Of a stretch of DNA of 64,000 nt, positions 41,356-49,800 are shown piece by piece. The DNA comes from Gordonibacter faecis (lineage in GTDB: Bacteria; Actinomycetota; Coriobacteriia; Coriobacteriales; Eggerthellaceae), in assembly GCF_030077735.1 (NCBI RefSeq), contig NZ_JASJEU010000014.1, forward strand, positions 62,001 to 126,000. The letters are read 5' to 3'. A model generated the notes under the pieces. That model saw only the letters and a list, made by a program, of their open reading frames with translations. It made no database searches and had not been told where the DNA came from. The position numbers and the translations under genes are program-made. Positions within the stretch are counted from its first letter, which is position 1. Every line of letters starts with the position of its first letter.

Positions 41356-43130
41356 GCCAGAACAAGCGCGAAACCGACCGCTGGGTCAGGCCGTTTTTCA
41401 AGCGCTACCGCAAGGCGCTCGCATTGGCGCTGGTGCTGGGTGTAGCCACGTTCGCGTTCGCGAGCGGCCTCATGGTAACCTCGGGCTACCTTATTAGTGC
41501 GGCGGCTGCCCTGCCGGCAAGCATTCTCATGATTCACGCGCCCACCATTTTCGTGCGCATCTTCGGCATTGGCAAGCCCATCCTGCAGTACCTTGAGCGC
41601 CTGACCAGCCACGACTGGGTGCTCCGCATGACCTCAAGCCTGCGGCTGAAGCTGTATGCCACGCTGGAGCGCGACGCTGTATTCTTCCGTCGCAGCCACC
41701 GCACGGGCGACATCCTGGGACTTCTGGCCGAGGACATCGGGCATTTGCAGAACCTGTATTTGCGCACGGTGTTCCCCGTGGCGGTGGCGCTTCTGGTCTA
41801 TGCGCTGGGTATTGTGGTGTTGGGCCTGTTCTCGCCCTGGTTCGCACTCGTTTTGGCGCTAGTGCTGGGCGTGGAGGTGTTCTTGGTGCCGCTAGTGTCG
41901 GTGCTGGCGAACCGCGCGCGCATCGAGCGGCGCAAGGCGCTGAAGAACAATTTGTACGGCGAGCTGACCGACAACGTACTGGGTGCTTCGGACTGGATTT
42001 TCGCTGGTCGCGGGCAGGATTACCTCGACCGCTACCGCGCTTCGCAGGACGCCCTGCGCGCCCTCGACCGCTCGCTCAACCGCTTCGCGCGCTGGCGCGA
42101 TGTGGCATCCACGGCCGTGTTTGGCGCGGCGGCGGTGTTGCTGCTTGCGTGGGCCGGCGGCTACTTCGGCGGCGCGCCCGGCGAGTCCGCGAACTGGATT
42201 GCGGCCTTTGTGCTGGGCTTTTTCCCGCTCATCGACGCTTTCGCGCCCCTGCCAGCGGCGGCCACGGAAACGAACGTTTACCGCGACTCGATTCGCCGAC
42301 TGAATGAATTGCCGGAAGAAGAGAGCGAAGGGGAAGGCGCGATGGCGGCGCCTGGTAGCCCCACTTCCCCCGCCCCCACCTCCCCCGCAGGCCCCGTCGA
42401 CCTGCGCATCGACAACGTGACCTTTTGCTACCCCGGCACCACCCGCGACGTACTGCGTGGCGTGAGTCTGCACATTCCCGCAGGTCAAAAGCTTGCCGTG
42501 CTCGGATGCAGTGGGTCGGGCAAGAGCACGCTCGCCTCGCTTATCCGCGGCGACCTCGCGCCCACCTCCGGGCGCGTCACCTTGAACGGCACGGACGCCA
42601 GCAGCTTCGGCGACGCCATGGCCGCACACATTGGCGTCATCCAGCAGCAAACCTACCTCTTCAACATGACCCTGCGCGAGAACCTGCGCGTGGGCAATCC
42701 CGGCGCCACCGACGAACACATCCGCACTGTACTTGACCAGGTGGGGCTAAAACCCCTGGTTGATCGCTTGCCTGACGAGCTTGACACCCTCGTAGACGAA
42801 GCGGGCCTGCGCTTCTCCGGCGGCGAGCGTCACCGCATCGCACTCGCGCGCGTACTGCTGCAAGACACGCCCGTCATCCTGCTTGACGAGCCCACGGTGG
42901 GCCTCGACCCCGCCACCGAACGTGCCCTTTTGGACACCATCTTCCGCAACGCCGCAGGTAAAACGCTCATCATGATCACACACCACCTGCAAGGCGTGGC
43001 GAACATGGACCAGGTGGTCTTCGTGGAAGACGGCCTGCTGGAACTGTCCGGCGCGCCCGCCGAGCTGGAGCGCACAAGCGAGCGCTACCGCCGCCTCCTC
43101 GCCTTCGACCGCGGCAGCGCCATGGCCTAA
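41352..43130 (+). CDS. cydC: Thiol reductant ABC exporter subunit CydC
   Basis: Partner of CydD. I start it at ATG 41352 (MSQNKRETDRWVRP), overlapping the cydD stop; the frame is open upstream but that part is cydD coding sequence. The 592 residues show six helices with the CydC-typical GLMVTSGYLISAAAALPASI and FGIGKPILQYLERLTSHDWVLRM near the N-terminus. An acidic/proline linker (about 335-360) follows, then an ATPase with LGCSGSGKSTLASL, LRFSGGERHRIALARVLL and VILLDEPTVGLDPATE. Its catalytic Glu is intact. The operon has no obvious terminator before the next plus-strand gene. Confidence 0.92.
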   Translation: MSQNKRETDRWVRPFFKRYRKALALALVLGVATFAFASGLMVTSGYLISAAAALPASILMIHAPTIFVRIFGIGKPILQYLERLTSHDWVLRMTSSLRLKLYATLERDAVFFRRSHRTGDILGLLAEDIGHLQNLYLRTVFPVAVALLVYALGIVVLGLFSPWFALVLALVLGVEVFLVPLVSVLANRARIERRKALKNNLYGELTDNVLGASDWIFAGRGQDYLDRYRASQDALRALDRSLNRFARWRDVASTAVFGAAAVLLLAWAGGYFGGAPGESANWIAAFVLGFFPLIDAFAPLPAAATETNVYRDSIRRLNELPEEESEGEGAMAAPGSPTSPAPTSPAGPVDLRIDNVTFCYPGTTRDVLRGVSLHIPAGQKLAVLGCSGSGKSTLASLIRGDLAPTSGRVTLNGTDASSFGDAMAAHIGVIQQQTYLFNMTLRENLRVGNPGATDEHIRTVLDQVGLKPLVDRLPDELDTLVDEAGLRFSGGERHRIALARVLLQDTPVILLDEPTVGLDPATERALLDTIFRNAAGKTLIMITHHLQGVANMDQVVFVEDGLLELSGAPAELERTSERYRRLLAFDRGSAMA

Positions 43131-43189
43131 CGCCACACAACAAGCCACTTTGCTTTATACTCTTTTCTACCGAATGAAAAGGAGACCCC

Positions 43190-43771
43190 ATGGCTGCAAC
43201 CGTCAAAACGCTTCTCGAGCATCACGGTGAACTGTACTGGGGCACGCGCATGGCGAACCCGGGCTACCAGTACGGCCTGTCGCTCGACGTCACGCCGCAG
43301 GGCCTTGCCGCGCAGGTGGTGTACGTGCTGAGCGACGTGGATGACGAAGATGAGGAACTGGTCACCCCTGACACGCTGCTCGACTGCTACACCCTATCTG
43401 ACCTGGAGCGCAACGGTATTGTGCTGAGCGACCTCATGGAAGAGGACCTGCCCGAGCCGGTGCTTGGCTGGTACTGCGCCGAGCAGTCGTTCTTCAGTCA
43501 CGAGCAGCTGGCCGAACTGCAAGCCAGCAGCGAGCGTTTGGGCGACTATCTGGACATCGTGCTACACATTCTCACCATCGACCCTGAGGAAGTGGCCACC
43601 GGCATGCCCTCGCTCGATGAGCTCTCGTTTTTCGACCTGCTTGATGAGTTGGAAGGCATCTCTGAAAAGATCGACGCGGGCGAACTGAAGCAGCCCCTCC
43701 CCTTCTCGTTCAAGCTGGTAGGCGACGCGCTGCTCGGCTGGGAATTCGCCGACGAAGCCGACTATCGCTAG
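43190..43771 (+). CDS. Acidic protein of unknown function
   Basis: A 193-residue soluble protein I do not recognise. AAAGGAG lies 6 bp before the ATG and TATACT about 25 bp further upstream could be a -10. The protein is rich in Asp and Glu (for example SDVDDEDEELVTPD), has no signal peptide or membrane helix and no Cys cluster, and is predicted to be mostly helical in its second half (HEQLAELQASSERLGDYLDIV). The segment GTRMANPGYQYGLSLDVTPQGLAAQVVYVL near the start may be a beta domain. It converges with the patatin gene, overlapping by 4 bp. Confidence 0.75.
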   Translation: MAATVKTLLEHHGELYWGTRMANPGYQYGLSLDVTPQGLAAQVVYVLSDVDDEDEELVTPDTLLDCYTLSDLERNGIVLSDLMEEDLPEPVLGWYCAEQSFFSHEQLAELQASSERLGDYLDIVLHILTIDPEEVATGMPSLDELSFFDLLDELEGISEKIDAGELKQPLPFSFKLVGDALLGWEFADEADYR

Positions 43772-44649
43772 CCCTCGTGTCCGAGGAATCGTTCCCATGC
43801 GGGAAGTTCCTTGAGCGCTTGGGCGCGCCCGCGTTGGAAGTTCGCGACCAGCTTCGCCTCGTCGCGTTCGGTGTTGCGTACGCCCTGGTCGGTGGCGTAG
43901 AACACGTAAGCAGCACCCGCGGCCTCCAGCTGCGCGAGGACGTCAAGTTCGTCGTTGTAGCGCTGCGCCCACGAATCCAGCAGCGCCCACATGCACGGAC
44001 GGCGCCAGAAGAACACGTCGTAGGCGCGGTTCGGCTTGAGCGAACGGCGGTAGTCGCGCGGGCGCGTACAGACCACGAAAAACCGCGTGTAGTCATCGCG
44101 CGCGGCACGCGGCAGCATGATACCGCCGCCTTCGCCGATGCCACCGTCGTAGAGCGCCTGACCGTTTATCCAGGTGGGGGGCATGATAACGGGATAGCTC
44201 GACGAGGCGCGCACGCAGGTCATAAGGCTCTGCTCCGTGGAGAAGGCGGTGCGCGTGAAGTACACCGTTTCGCCCGTGTCGCGCGCAACGGCCTGGAGCG
44301 TAAGCTGAGCCGGGTTTGCCTGAAACGCCGCGAAGTTGAAGGGAAGCGCACAGCCGGGACGGGCAAGCGTGTCACCGTGCAGCGTGGCTCCGATGCCATC
44401 CGCGCCCACTGCCGGCAGCAGCCAGGGGCGAAACGCCAGGTTGTCAAGGCAGGTGGTGAACGACGCTTCGGCGCGGTGCGCGTCATGGGACAGGTAATCA
44501 ATGGCGTTGGTAGCTCCCGCCGAAAGCCCATACACAGCGTCGAACGAAAGACCCGCCTCAAGCAGCACCGACACCGCACCCGCCGAGTACGAGTTGCGCA
44601 TGCCGCCGCCTTCAAAGATGAGCGCCACGTGATGCGCCGCGCCGCTCAT
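43768..44649 (-). CDS. Patatin-like phospholipase
   Basis: A 293-residue lipid acyl hydrolase of the bacterial patatin family (YjjU-like). The oxyanion loop is FEGGGMRNSYSAG (about residues 12-24), the nucleophile Ser lies in VYGLSAGATNA (GXSXG, about residue 43) and the catalytic Asp in ALYDGGIGEGGGIMLP. The full dyad is therefore present. There is no signal peptide, so a cytoplasmic site is expected. Its start and the stop of the upstream hypothetical gene share one base (TGATG-type junction), so the two are cotranscribed. Confidence 0.9.
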   Translation of the reverse strand: MSGAAHHVALIFEGGGMRNSYSAGAVSVLLEAGLSFDAVYGLSAGATNAIDYLSHDAHRAEASFTTCLDNLAFRPWLLPAVGADGIGATLHGDTLARPGCALPFNFAAFQANPAQLTLQAVARDTGETVYFTRTAFSTEQSLMTCVRASSSYPVIMPPTWINGQALYDGGIGEGGGIMLPRAARDDYTRFFVVCTRPRDYRRSLKPNRAYDVFFWRRPCMWALLDSWAQRYNDELDVLAQLEAAGAAYVFYATDQGVRNTERDEAKLVANFQRGRAQALKELPAWERFLGHEG

Positions 44650-45074
44650 CAGGGTAGACCCTCACCGCTCCGGACACGGGAAGAGGCGCGTCCGGATTGC
44701 CGCAGCGTTGCTATATCGCGGCGGATGGCGGCGATGTCGGCGTTGGGGTCAAGAAGGCGACGATAGAGACTCGCCACCTCATCGCGCAGGTTTATTTCGC
44801 TCGGGGCACTGAGGGCGAAGAACGCCACGCGCAGGTAGAGCTTCAAATCCTCGGCACTTTGAAGGTTCTGGAGTTTTGCGGGATCGCACTGCGCGCCGCA
44901 GCGTTCGCGATCGTCGGCAAGTGCGTCCAACATGCCCGTTGTCACGCGGCGCATGCGCGCGAGGCTTTCTTGACGCTCGCGACGGGCCTGGTAGCGCGGG
45001 AGAAAGAGCGCGGTGCACACGGCGAGTACCTCGGCACACGCCGTGAACCACTCGGGTAGCGATCCCCAGTCCAT
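44649..45074 (-). CDS. Small membrane-anchored protein of unknown function
   Basis: A 141-residue protein with one N-terminal hydrophobic segment (WFTACAEVLAVCTALFLPRY, about residues 9-28) followed by an Arg-rich helical, cytoplasmic-looking domain. AAAGGAG precedes the ATG at 45074 by about 6 bp. I recognise no family. It is translationally coupled to the patatin gene and might position or regulate it, which is inference. The C-terminus (RASSRVRSGEGLP) looks disordered. The 158 bp upstream of it, to the TatD gene, contain no recognisable feature. Confidence 0.65.
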   Translation of the reverse strand: MDWGSLPEWFTACAEVLAVCTALFLPRYQARRERQESLARMRRVTTGMLDALADDRERCGAQCDPAKLQNLQSAEDLKLYLRVAFFALSAPSEINLRDEVASLYRRLLDPNADIAAIRRDIATLRQSGRASSRVRSGEGLP

Positions 45075-45232
45075 CGCGCGTCTCCTTTCCGCATCGCACT
45101 ACAATACGTCAATGGGAAGAGGATACGCGCGGTGGCCGAAGCGCAGGTCACCGGGCGGGCATTCGTCGGGCGGTTGTTGCGCGGATGTGAGATGCGGGGC
45201 ATCGACACGCAGTCGCGTGTCGATGCGACGGT

Positions 45233-45994
45233 TTACGACAACGCCAGCAAACGAGCACTGGTGGCAGCACTGCGTTCGGACAGTTCGGCGCGGTCAACCC
45301 GGCGCAGTTCGGCCAGTTCATCAAGCATATCTTCCAGGCGTGCCACTTCGAGTTCCACCTCGTACGGCTCACCCTCGGGCGGCGCGTCTGTCTCCAGCAG
45401 CAGACGATCCTCCGGGATGATGCGCGCGTACTCGCGGCCGCGCTTCGTGGCCAGCATGCGCGGGTTCACGGACACACAGCACCCGGCGCGCAGCACGCGC
45501 TGCAGCTCGTCCGACGAGCCGGTGAACCAGTGGAACACACACGCATTCCCCTCAAGCGCACCGGCTTCTTCCAGTACGTCAAGCACCGCGTGAGCCGCCT
45601 TTACGGCGTGCAGCGACAGCAGCTTCCCACCGCTTGCACACGCAGCGGCCACGCGGTTGAACGCCGCCAGTTGTACCTCGCGCGATGCGGCGTGGCGGGG
45701 CCCGAAGTCGAGCCCCACCTCGCCCACAAAACGCGCGTCCACGGCCAGACGTTCGAACAGCGCCACGTCATCTTCGCCACAGCGGCCATCGGCAATCCAC
45801 CACGGGTGCATGCCCAGTCCCGTGCGCACGTTTTCGCACCCCGCGAACAGGGCGGACGCACACTCGAAGCCCTCCGGCGTCACGGTGGTTGCAAACGCGC
45901 CCAGGCCTTCGCGTGCCATATCTTCCGCCGCCGTGTGCGCGTCGGGCGCAAAGTCCAGGTGACAGTGCATGTCGAACAGCCGCAGGTTCGTCAT
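45233..45994 (-). CDS. TatD-family metal-dependent hydrolase
   Basis: A TIM-barrel hydrolase of the TatD DNase family. The 253 residues begin with the metal-binding FDMHCHLDFAP (HxH) and continue with RTGLGMHPWW, FVGEVGLDFGPRH (Glu), LLSLHAVKAAHAVLD (His), CVFHWFTGSSDEL (His) and LLLETDAPPEGEP (Asp). All the usual metal ligands are present. The start overlaps the stop of tcdA by 4 bp. Activity on DNA ends is known in the family; the physiological substrate here is uncertain. Confidence 0.9.
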   Translation of the reverse strand: MTNLRLFDMHCHLDFAPDAHTAAEDMAREGLGAFATTVTPEGFECASALFAGCENVRTGLGMHPWWIADGRCGEDDVALFERLAVDARFVGEVGLDFGPRHAASREVQLAAFNRVAAACASGGKLLSLHAVKAAHAVLDVLEEAGALEGNACVFHWFTGSSDELQRVLRAGCCVSVNPRMLATKRGREYARIIPEDRLLLETDAPPEGEPYEVELEVARLEDMLDELAELRRVDRAELSERSAATSARLLALS

Positions 45995-46767
45995 CGCGCG
46001 CCTCCCGGCTCTGCCGCACCTTCTGTACCGTCAATGTTTACGCCGGCCAACTCGCACAGCACAGCGCCAGCTATCATCTGGCCCATGATAGGTGGCACGA
46101 ACGATGCCGTGCCCAGATTCGACCGCTCGCGGCGCGCCGCGCCTTCGCGAACGGGCACGTTAACCGGCTGTTCACAGGAATACAGCACGCGCAGATGGCG
46201 AATGCCGCGCTTGCGTCCTTCCTTGCGCATGATGCGGCAGAGCGGGCAGTTCACCGTGTCGTACACGTCGGCGAACCGGAAGCAATCGGGCCGCAGCTTG
46301 TTCGCCGCGCCCATGCTGCTGATGAGGCGCAGGCCCTCCGCGTCGGCATACTGCGCCACAGCCAGCTTCGCCGAGATGGTGTCGATGGCGTCAATGAAGA
46401 AGTCCACGCGACCCGCATATGCGCCCAAGAAGTCTGGCACGTCCTCGGCCAGCACGAAGCGATCCAGGGCCTCTACCTGCGCCGATGGGTTGATGTCAGC
46501 CACCATCGCGCGCGCCACGTCCACCTTCTTGCGCCCGATGGTGCTGCGAAACGCGATGGCCTGCCGGTTGATGTTGCTGGCCTGCACCACGTCATGGTCC
46601 ACCACCACGAGCCGCCCCACGCCGCCGCGCGCGAGCGCTTCCACGCAGTTCGACCCCACGCCGCCCACACCCAGCACCATCACGGTGGACGCCGCCAGAC
46701 GCGCCAGCCCCTCGCGGCCCATAATGAGTTCCAGCTTCTCCGTGGCCGCGTTGTCGGTTTCGGTCAT
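45991..46767 (-). CDS. tcdA: tRNA threonylcarbamoyladenosine dehydratase (TcdA/CsdL, ThiF fold)
   Basis: An E1-like adenylating enzyme that cyclises t6A37 of tRNA to ct6A. I start it at ATG 46767 with GAAAGGAG 6 bp upstream, not at 46824. The 258 residues have the nucleotide loop VLGVGGVGSNCVEALARGGVG, the adenylate-site VVVDHDVVQASNINRQ, the Lys of GRKKVDVARAM and FFIDAIDTISAKLAVAQYA. After that come the TcdA-typical GLRLISSMGAANKLRPDCFR and CPLCRIMRKEGRKRGI. It is cotranscribed with the TatD gene. Confidence 0.9.
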   Translation of the reverse strand: MTETDNAATEKLELIMGREGLARLAASTVMVLGVGGVGSNCVEALARGGVGRLVVVDHDVVQASNINRQAIAFRSTIGRKKVDVARAMVADINPSAQVEALDRFVLAEDVPDFLGAYAGRVDFFIDAIDTISAKLAVAQYADAEGLRLISSMGAANKLRPDCFRFADVYDTVNCPLCRIMRKEGRKRGIRHLRVLYSCEQPVNVPVREGAARRERSNLGTASFVPPIMGQMIAGAVLCELAGVNIDGTEGAAEPGGAR

Positions 46768-46890
46768 CGTGCTCCTTTCGTCGGCGCCTATGGTAGCACG
46801 CACAGGCACCCCGCGGCCGCTCACGTCTCCGGTGCGGCACCCAGTTCAAACCGCGGAGAAAGGCTTAGCCGCTTCGCCACGCTTTTTTGT

Positions 46891-49800
46891 TTAGCTGCGG
46901 GCGAAGGGGTCGACGTAGAGGCGTAGGCCGTCGGGGAGGCGGACGAGACCGAGCGCTTGCAGTACGTCGGCGAAGGGGGACGAGAGTACCGACTTCCCGT
47001 TGAACGTTTCGACGACCATCTTTTTGCGTGCGCTGTCGCCGCCGGCGCGGCGGAGGGCATGCTCAAGGTGCGCCACGAGCGCATGGACAGCTGCGGCAAG
47101 AATGTCCTCATCCGACGTGAATGACAACAGCGCCCGCAGGCCTGCTGTTGCGTACAGCACCGCTGCGCCGTTGTGTAGCACCACGAGGCTTCCTGCGCGA
47201 CGCGACGGACGCACGTCCGACTCACCTGACACAGCGTCGCCATAGCCATCCGGCTCAGCAATCGCCGACCACGGCAGCGCGACACCGTAGAGGTTTGCGG
47301 GGTCATCGACAGCCAACACCACGCAGGCGCTCTCCCCCGCCACATCGGGCACAGCGGCATCTTCGCGCGCATTTTCGCTGGTAGCAGCGTAGGTGCGCAG
47401 CACATCCACCGTCTCGCGCGAGGCGAATTGCGCCGGCCCGAGGCCCTTCACGAACGCGCCGCGCAGTACGTCACCCACGTCCTCCATCGAGCGCAGTACC
47501 GGCATGAGGGCGCCGAGGCCGCCGGGCACGCCGGAGAGCATCACCACGTCGCGGGACAGCACGCCGTAGCGATCGAGGATGGACTCCACCACCGCAACCG
47601 CCCGCACCGTGTCGTTCTCGGGCGAGGGCGCAAGAAGCGACCAGCGACCCGCCAGCGCCGCGCCGCCGGCCGTGCCGAGAAGCACGCTATCCGCCGCCGA
47701 CCCCGCCGCGGTCATCCCCGCCGTCCGCGCAGGTAAACGGCTGCCGGAGCGGTGCCGCGAGCGCCGACTGCTCACACGGCGCTGCGGAGCCGGATGCGCG
47801 TGGGCACCGGCTTCCGCCGCACGCACGGGCGCGAACGTGTCGTTCGTGGCGCGGCCGCTCCACACCAAGCCTTGCAGCGCTGCGGCGATGGTTGTCTCAT
47901 CCACCCGCTCAGGTGCCATCCGCCGGCGCACCGCTTCAACAATTTGGCGGAAGAACAGGCCATACCCGTTGCCAAGGACCTGGACAACCGCCTCTTCCAC
48001 CGAGGGGCATACGGCAGGTTCGGCCTCTTCGGCGCCCACATCTGCGGGTTCGGGTCGCGCGGGTGCAAGCGGAGAATCCGTCGGGTAGAACGCCACGAGG
48101 CCCACCGGCGGCGCGGAGCCGCGCGCGGCGCGCCCACGAGCGGCGGGCGCATCGGCAGCAGGGCCGGCCGCCTCACGGCGCGCGCCCGCCCACACCACTT
48201 CTCCCGACGCGATAAGTTCGTCCAAAAGCGCAGGGCGATAATCGCGCACACGGCTGGGCAGCACGTGATCTTCCCACGAGACGGCGGGCAAAAACACGCC
48301 CTCGAACTGGGCGATGACCTGCGCTACGCCCTCGATGCCCTCAAGACCGCCGCCGCGCCCTGCCCCCACGCCTTGCAAGTCAAGCACATAGCGCGCGTAG
48401 GCATCCGCAGGCACCGCGCGCACGGCAGCCCGCGCCTTCGCAAGCGAGCGCGCCCTTAGTCGGCGCAGTACGTCCGCGGCAACCCAGGTTCGTTCAGGCT
48501 GATCAGAAGGCCCTGCGAAGTGGCCCTGCACAAGGCGGCCAGCCGCCGCAAGCCGTCGCAAAGCCTCGCGCGCTACCGCGGGGCCGAGGCCGAAGCGCTC
48601 CGCCACATTCTCGCTGGAGAACGGCCCATGCGTGCGAGCATAGCGAAGCAGCAGGTCATCCAGGGGAAAGTCAACCGCTGCATCGTCTCCCGCCGCACGA
48701 AACACCGCAGGCACCTCATCCGGCACCGCAACACCCAGCGCCTCGTGCAAGCGCCACGCATCCTCCACCGCCGCCCAGCGCTCCGCACCACCGATGAGCA
48801 CCGAGAATGCACGGCGGTCACGCGCCAAGTCTTCCAGCGCCGCCTGCGCTTCTACTACGGTCGCACAGGGCACGTCATCGGCGTCATCAGCCTCATCACC
48901 TGCACCATCGCGCACGCTCTCGCTCGCAGCCGGCTCCAACCGGCATGCAACTTCTTCCGCAGACAGCGGGCCCAATACGCGCAGCATATCGGCCACACCT
49001 TCCGCACCGCGCGCACGCCGACCAGGTGCCAGCCGCTGCAACTCAGCTTCAACAGCTTCCCCCACCTGCGGATCCAACAGCTCGCCCACATCGGTTGACC
49101 CCAAGAGTTCACCCAACAGCGCCGGATCCACCGCCAAAAGCGACGCCCGCCGCTCGGCGTGCGGCAAGTCGCCCTGATACAAGTGCTCGCCCACGTAGCC
49201 GAACAACAGCGGCGCGGCAAACGGCGACGGCACGCTGGTCTGCGCCTCCACGATGCGCACCGCACCCTCCCCGATTCCCTGCATGACCTCGCGCAACGCG
49301 CCGAGGTCGTACACATCCTGCAAGCATTCGCGCGCCGTTTCCAGCATGAGGGGAAAATCACGCTCACCGCGGGCAGCCTCCAGCAGTTGTCCCGCTTTGA
49401 GGCGTTGCTGCCACAGCGGTGCGCGCTTGCCCGGTTGCGTGGGCGACATGAGCAGCGCCCGCGCGGCACATTCGCGAAACCGGGCGGCGAACAGGGCCGT
49501 TGCGTCCACGCGGTCGCGCACGATGCGTTCGAGTTCGTCCGCATCGAATACGAACAGCTCGGCGCCGGGCAGGCGCGTTTCGGTCATGGGAATGCGCAGC
49601 ACAATGCCATCGTCGGCCGCCTGCGCCTGCGGGTCGAAGCCAAGGGTAGAAGTAACCCGGTCAGACACCGCCATGGCCCACGGCTCGTGCACGCGCCGAC
49701 CGTAGGGCGAGTGCAGCATGACGCGCCAGTCGCCTGTTTCGTCCTCGCACCGCTCCACCACCAGCGTGCGGTCGTTCGGCACCACACCCGTGGCCGTGCG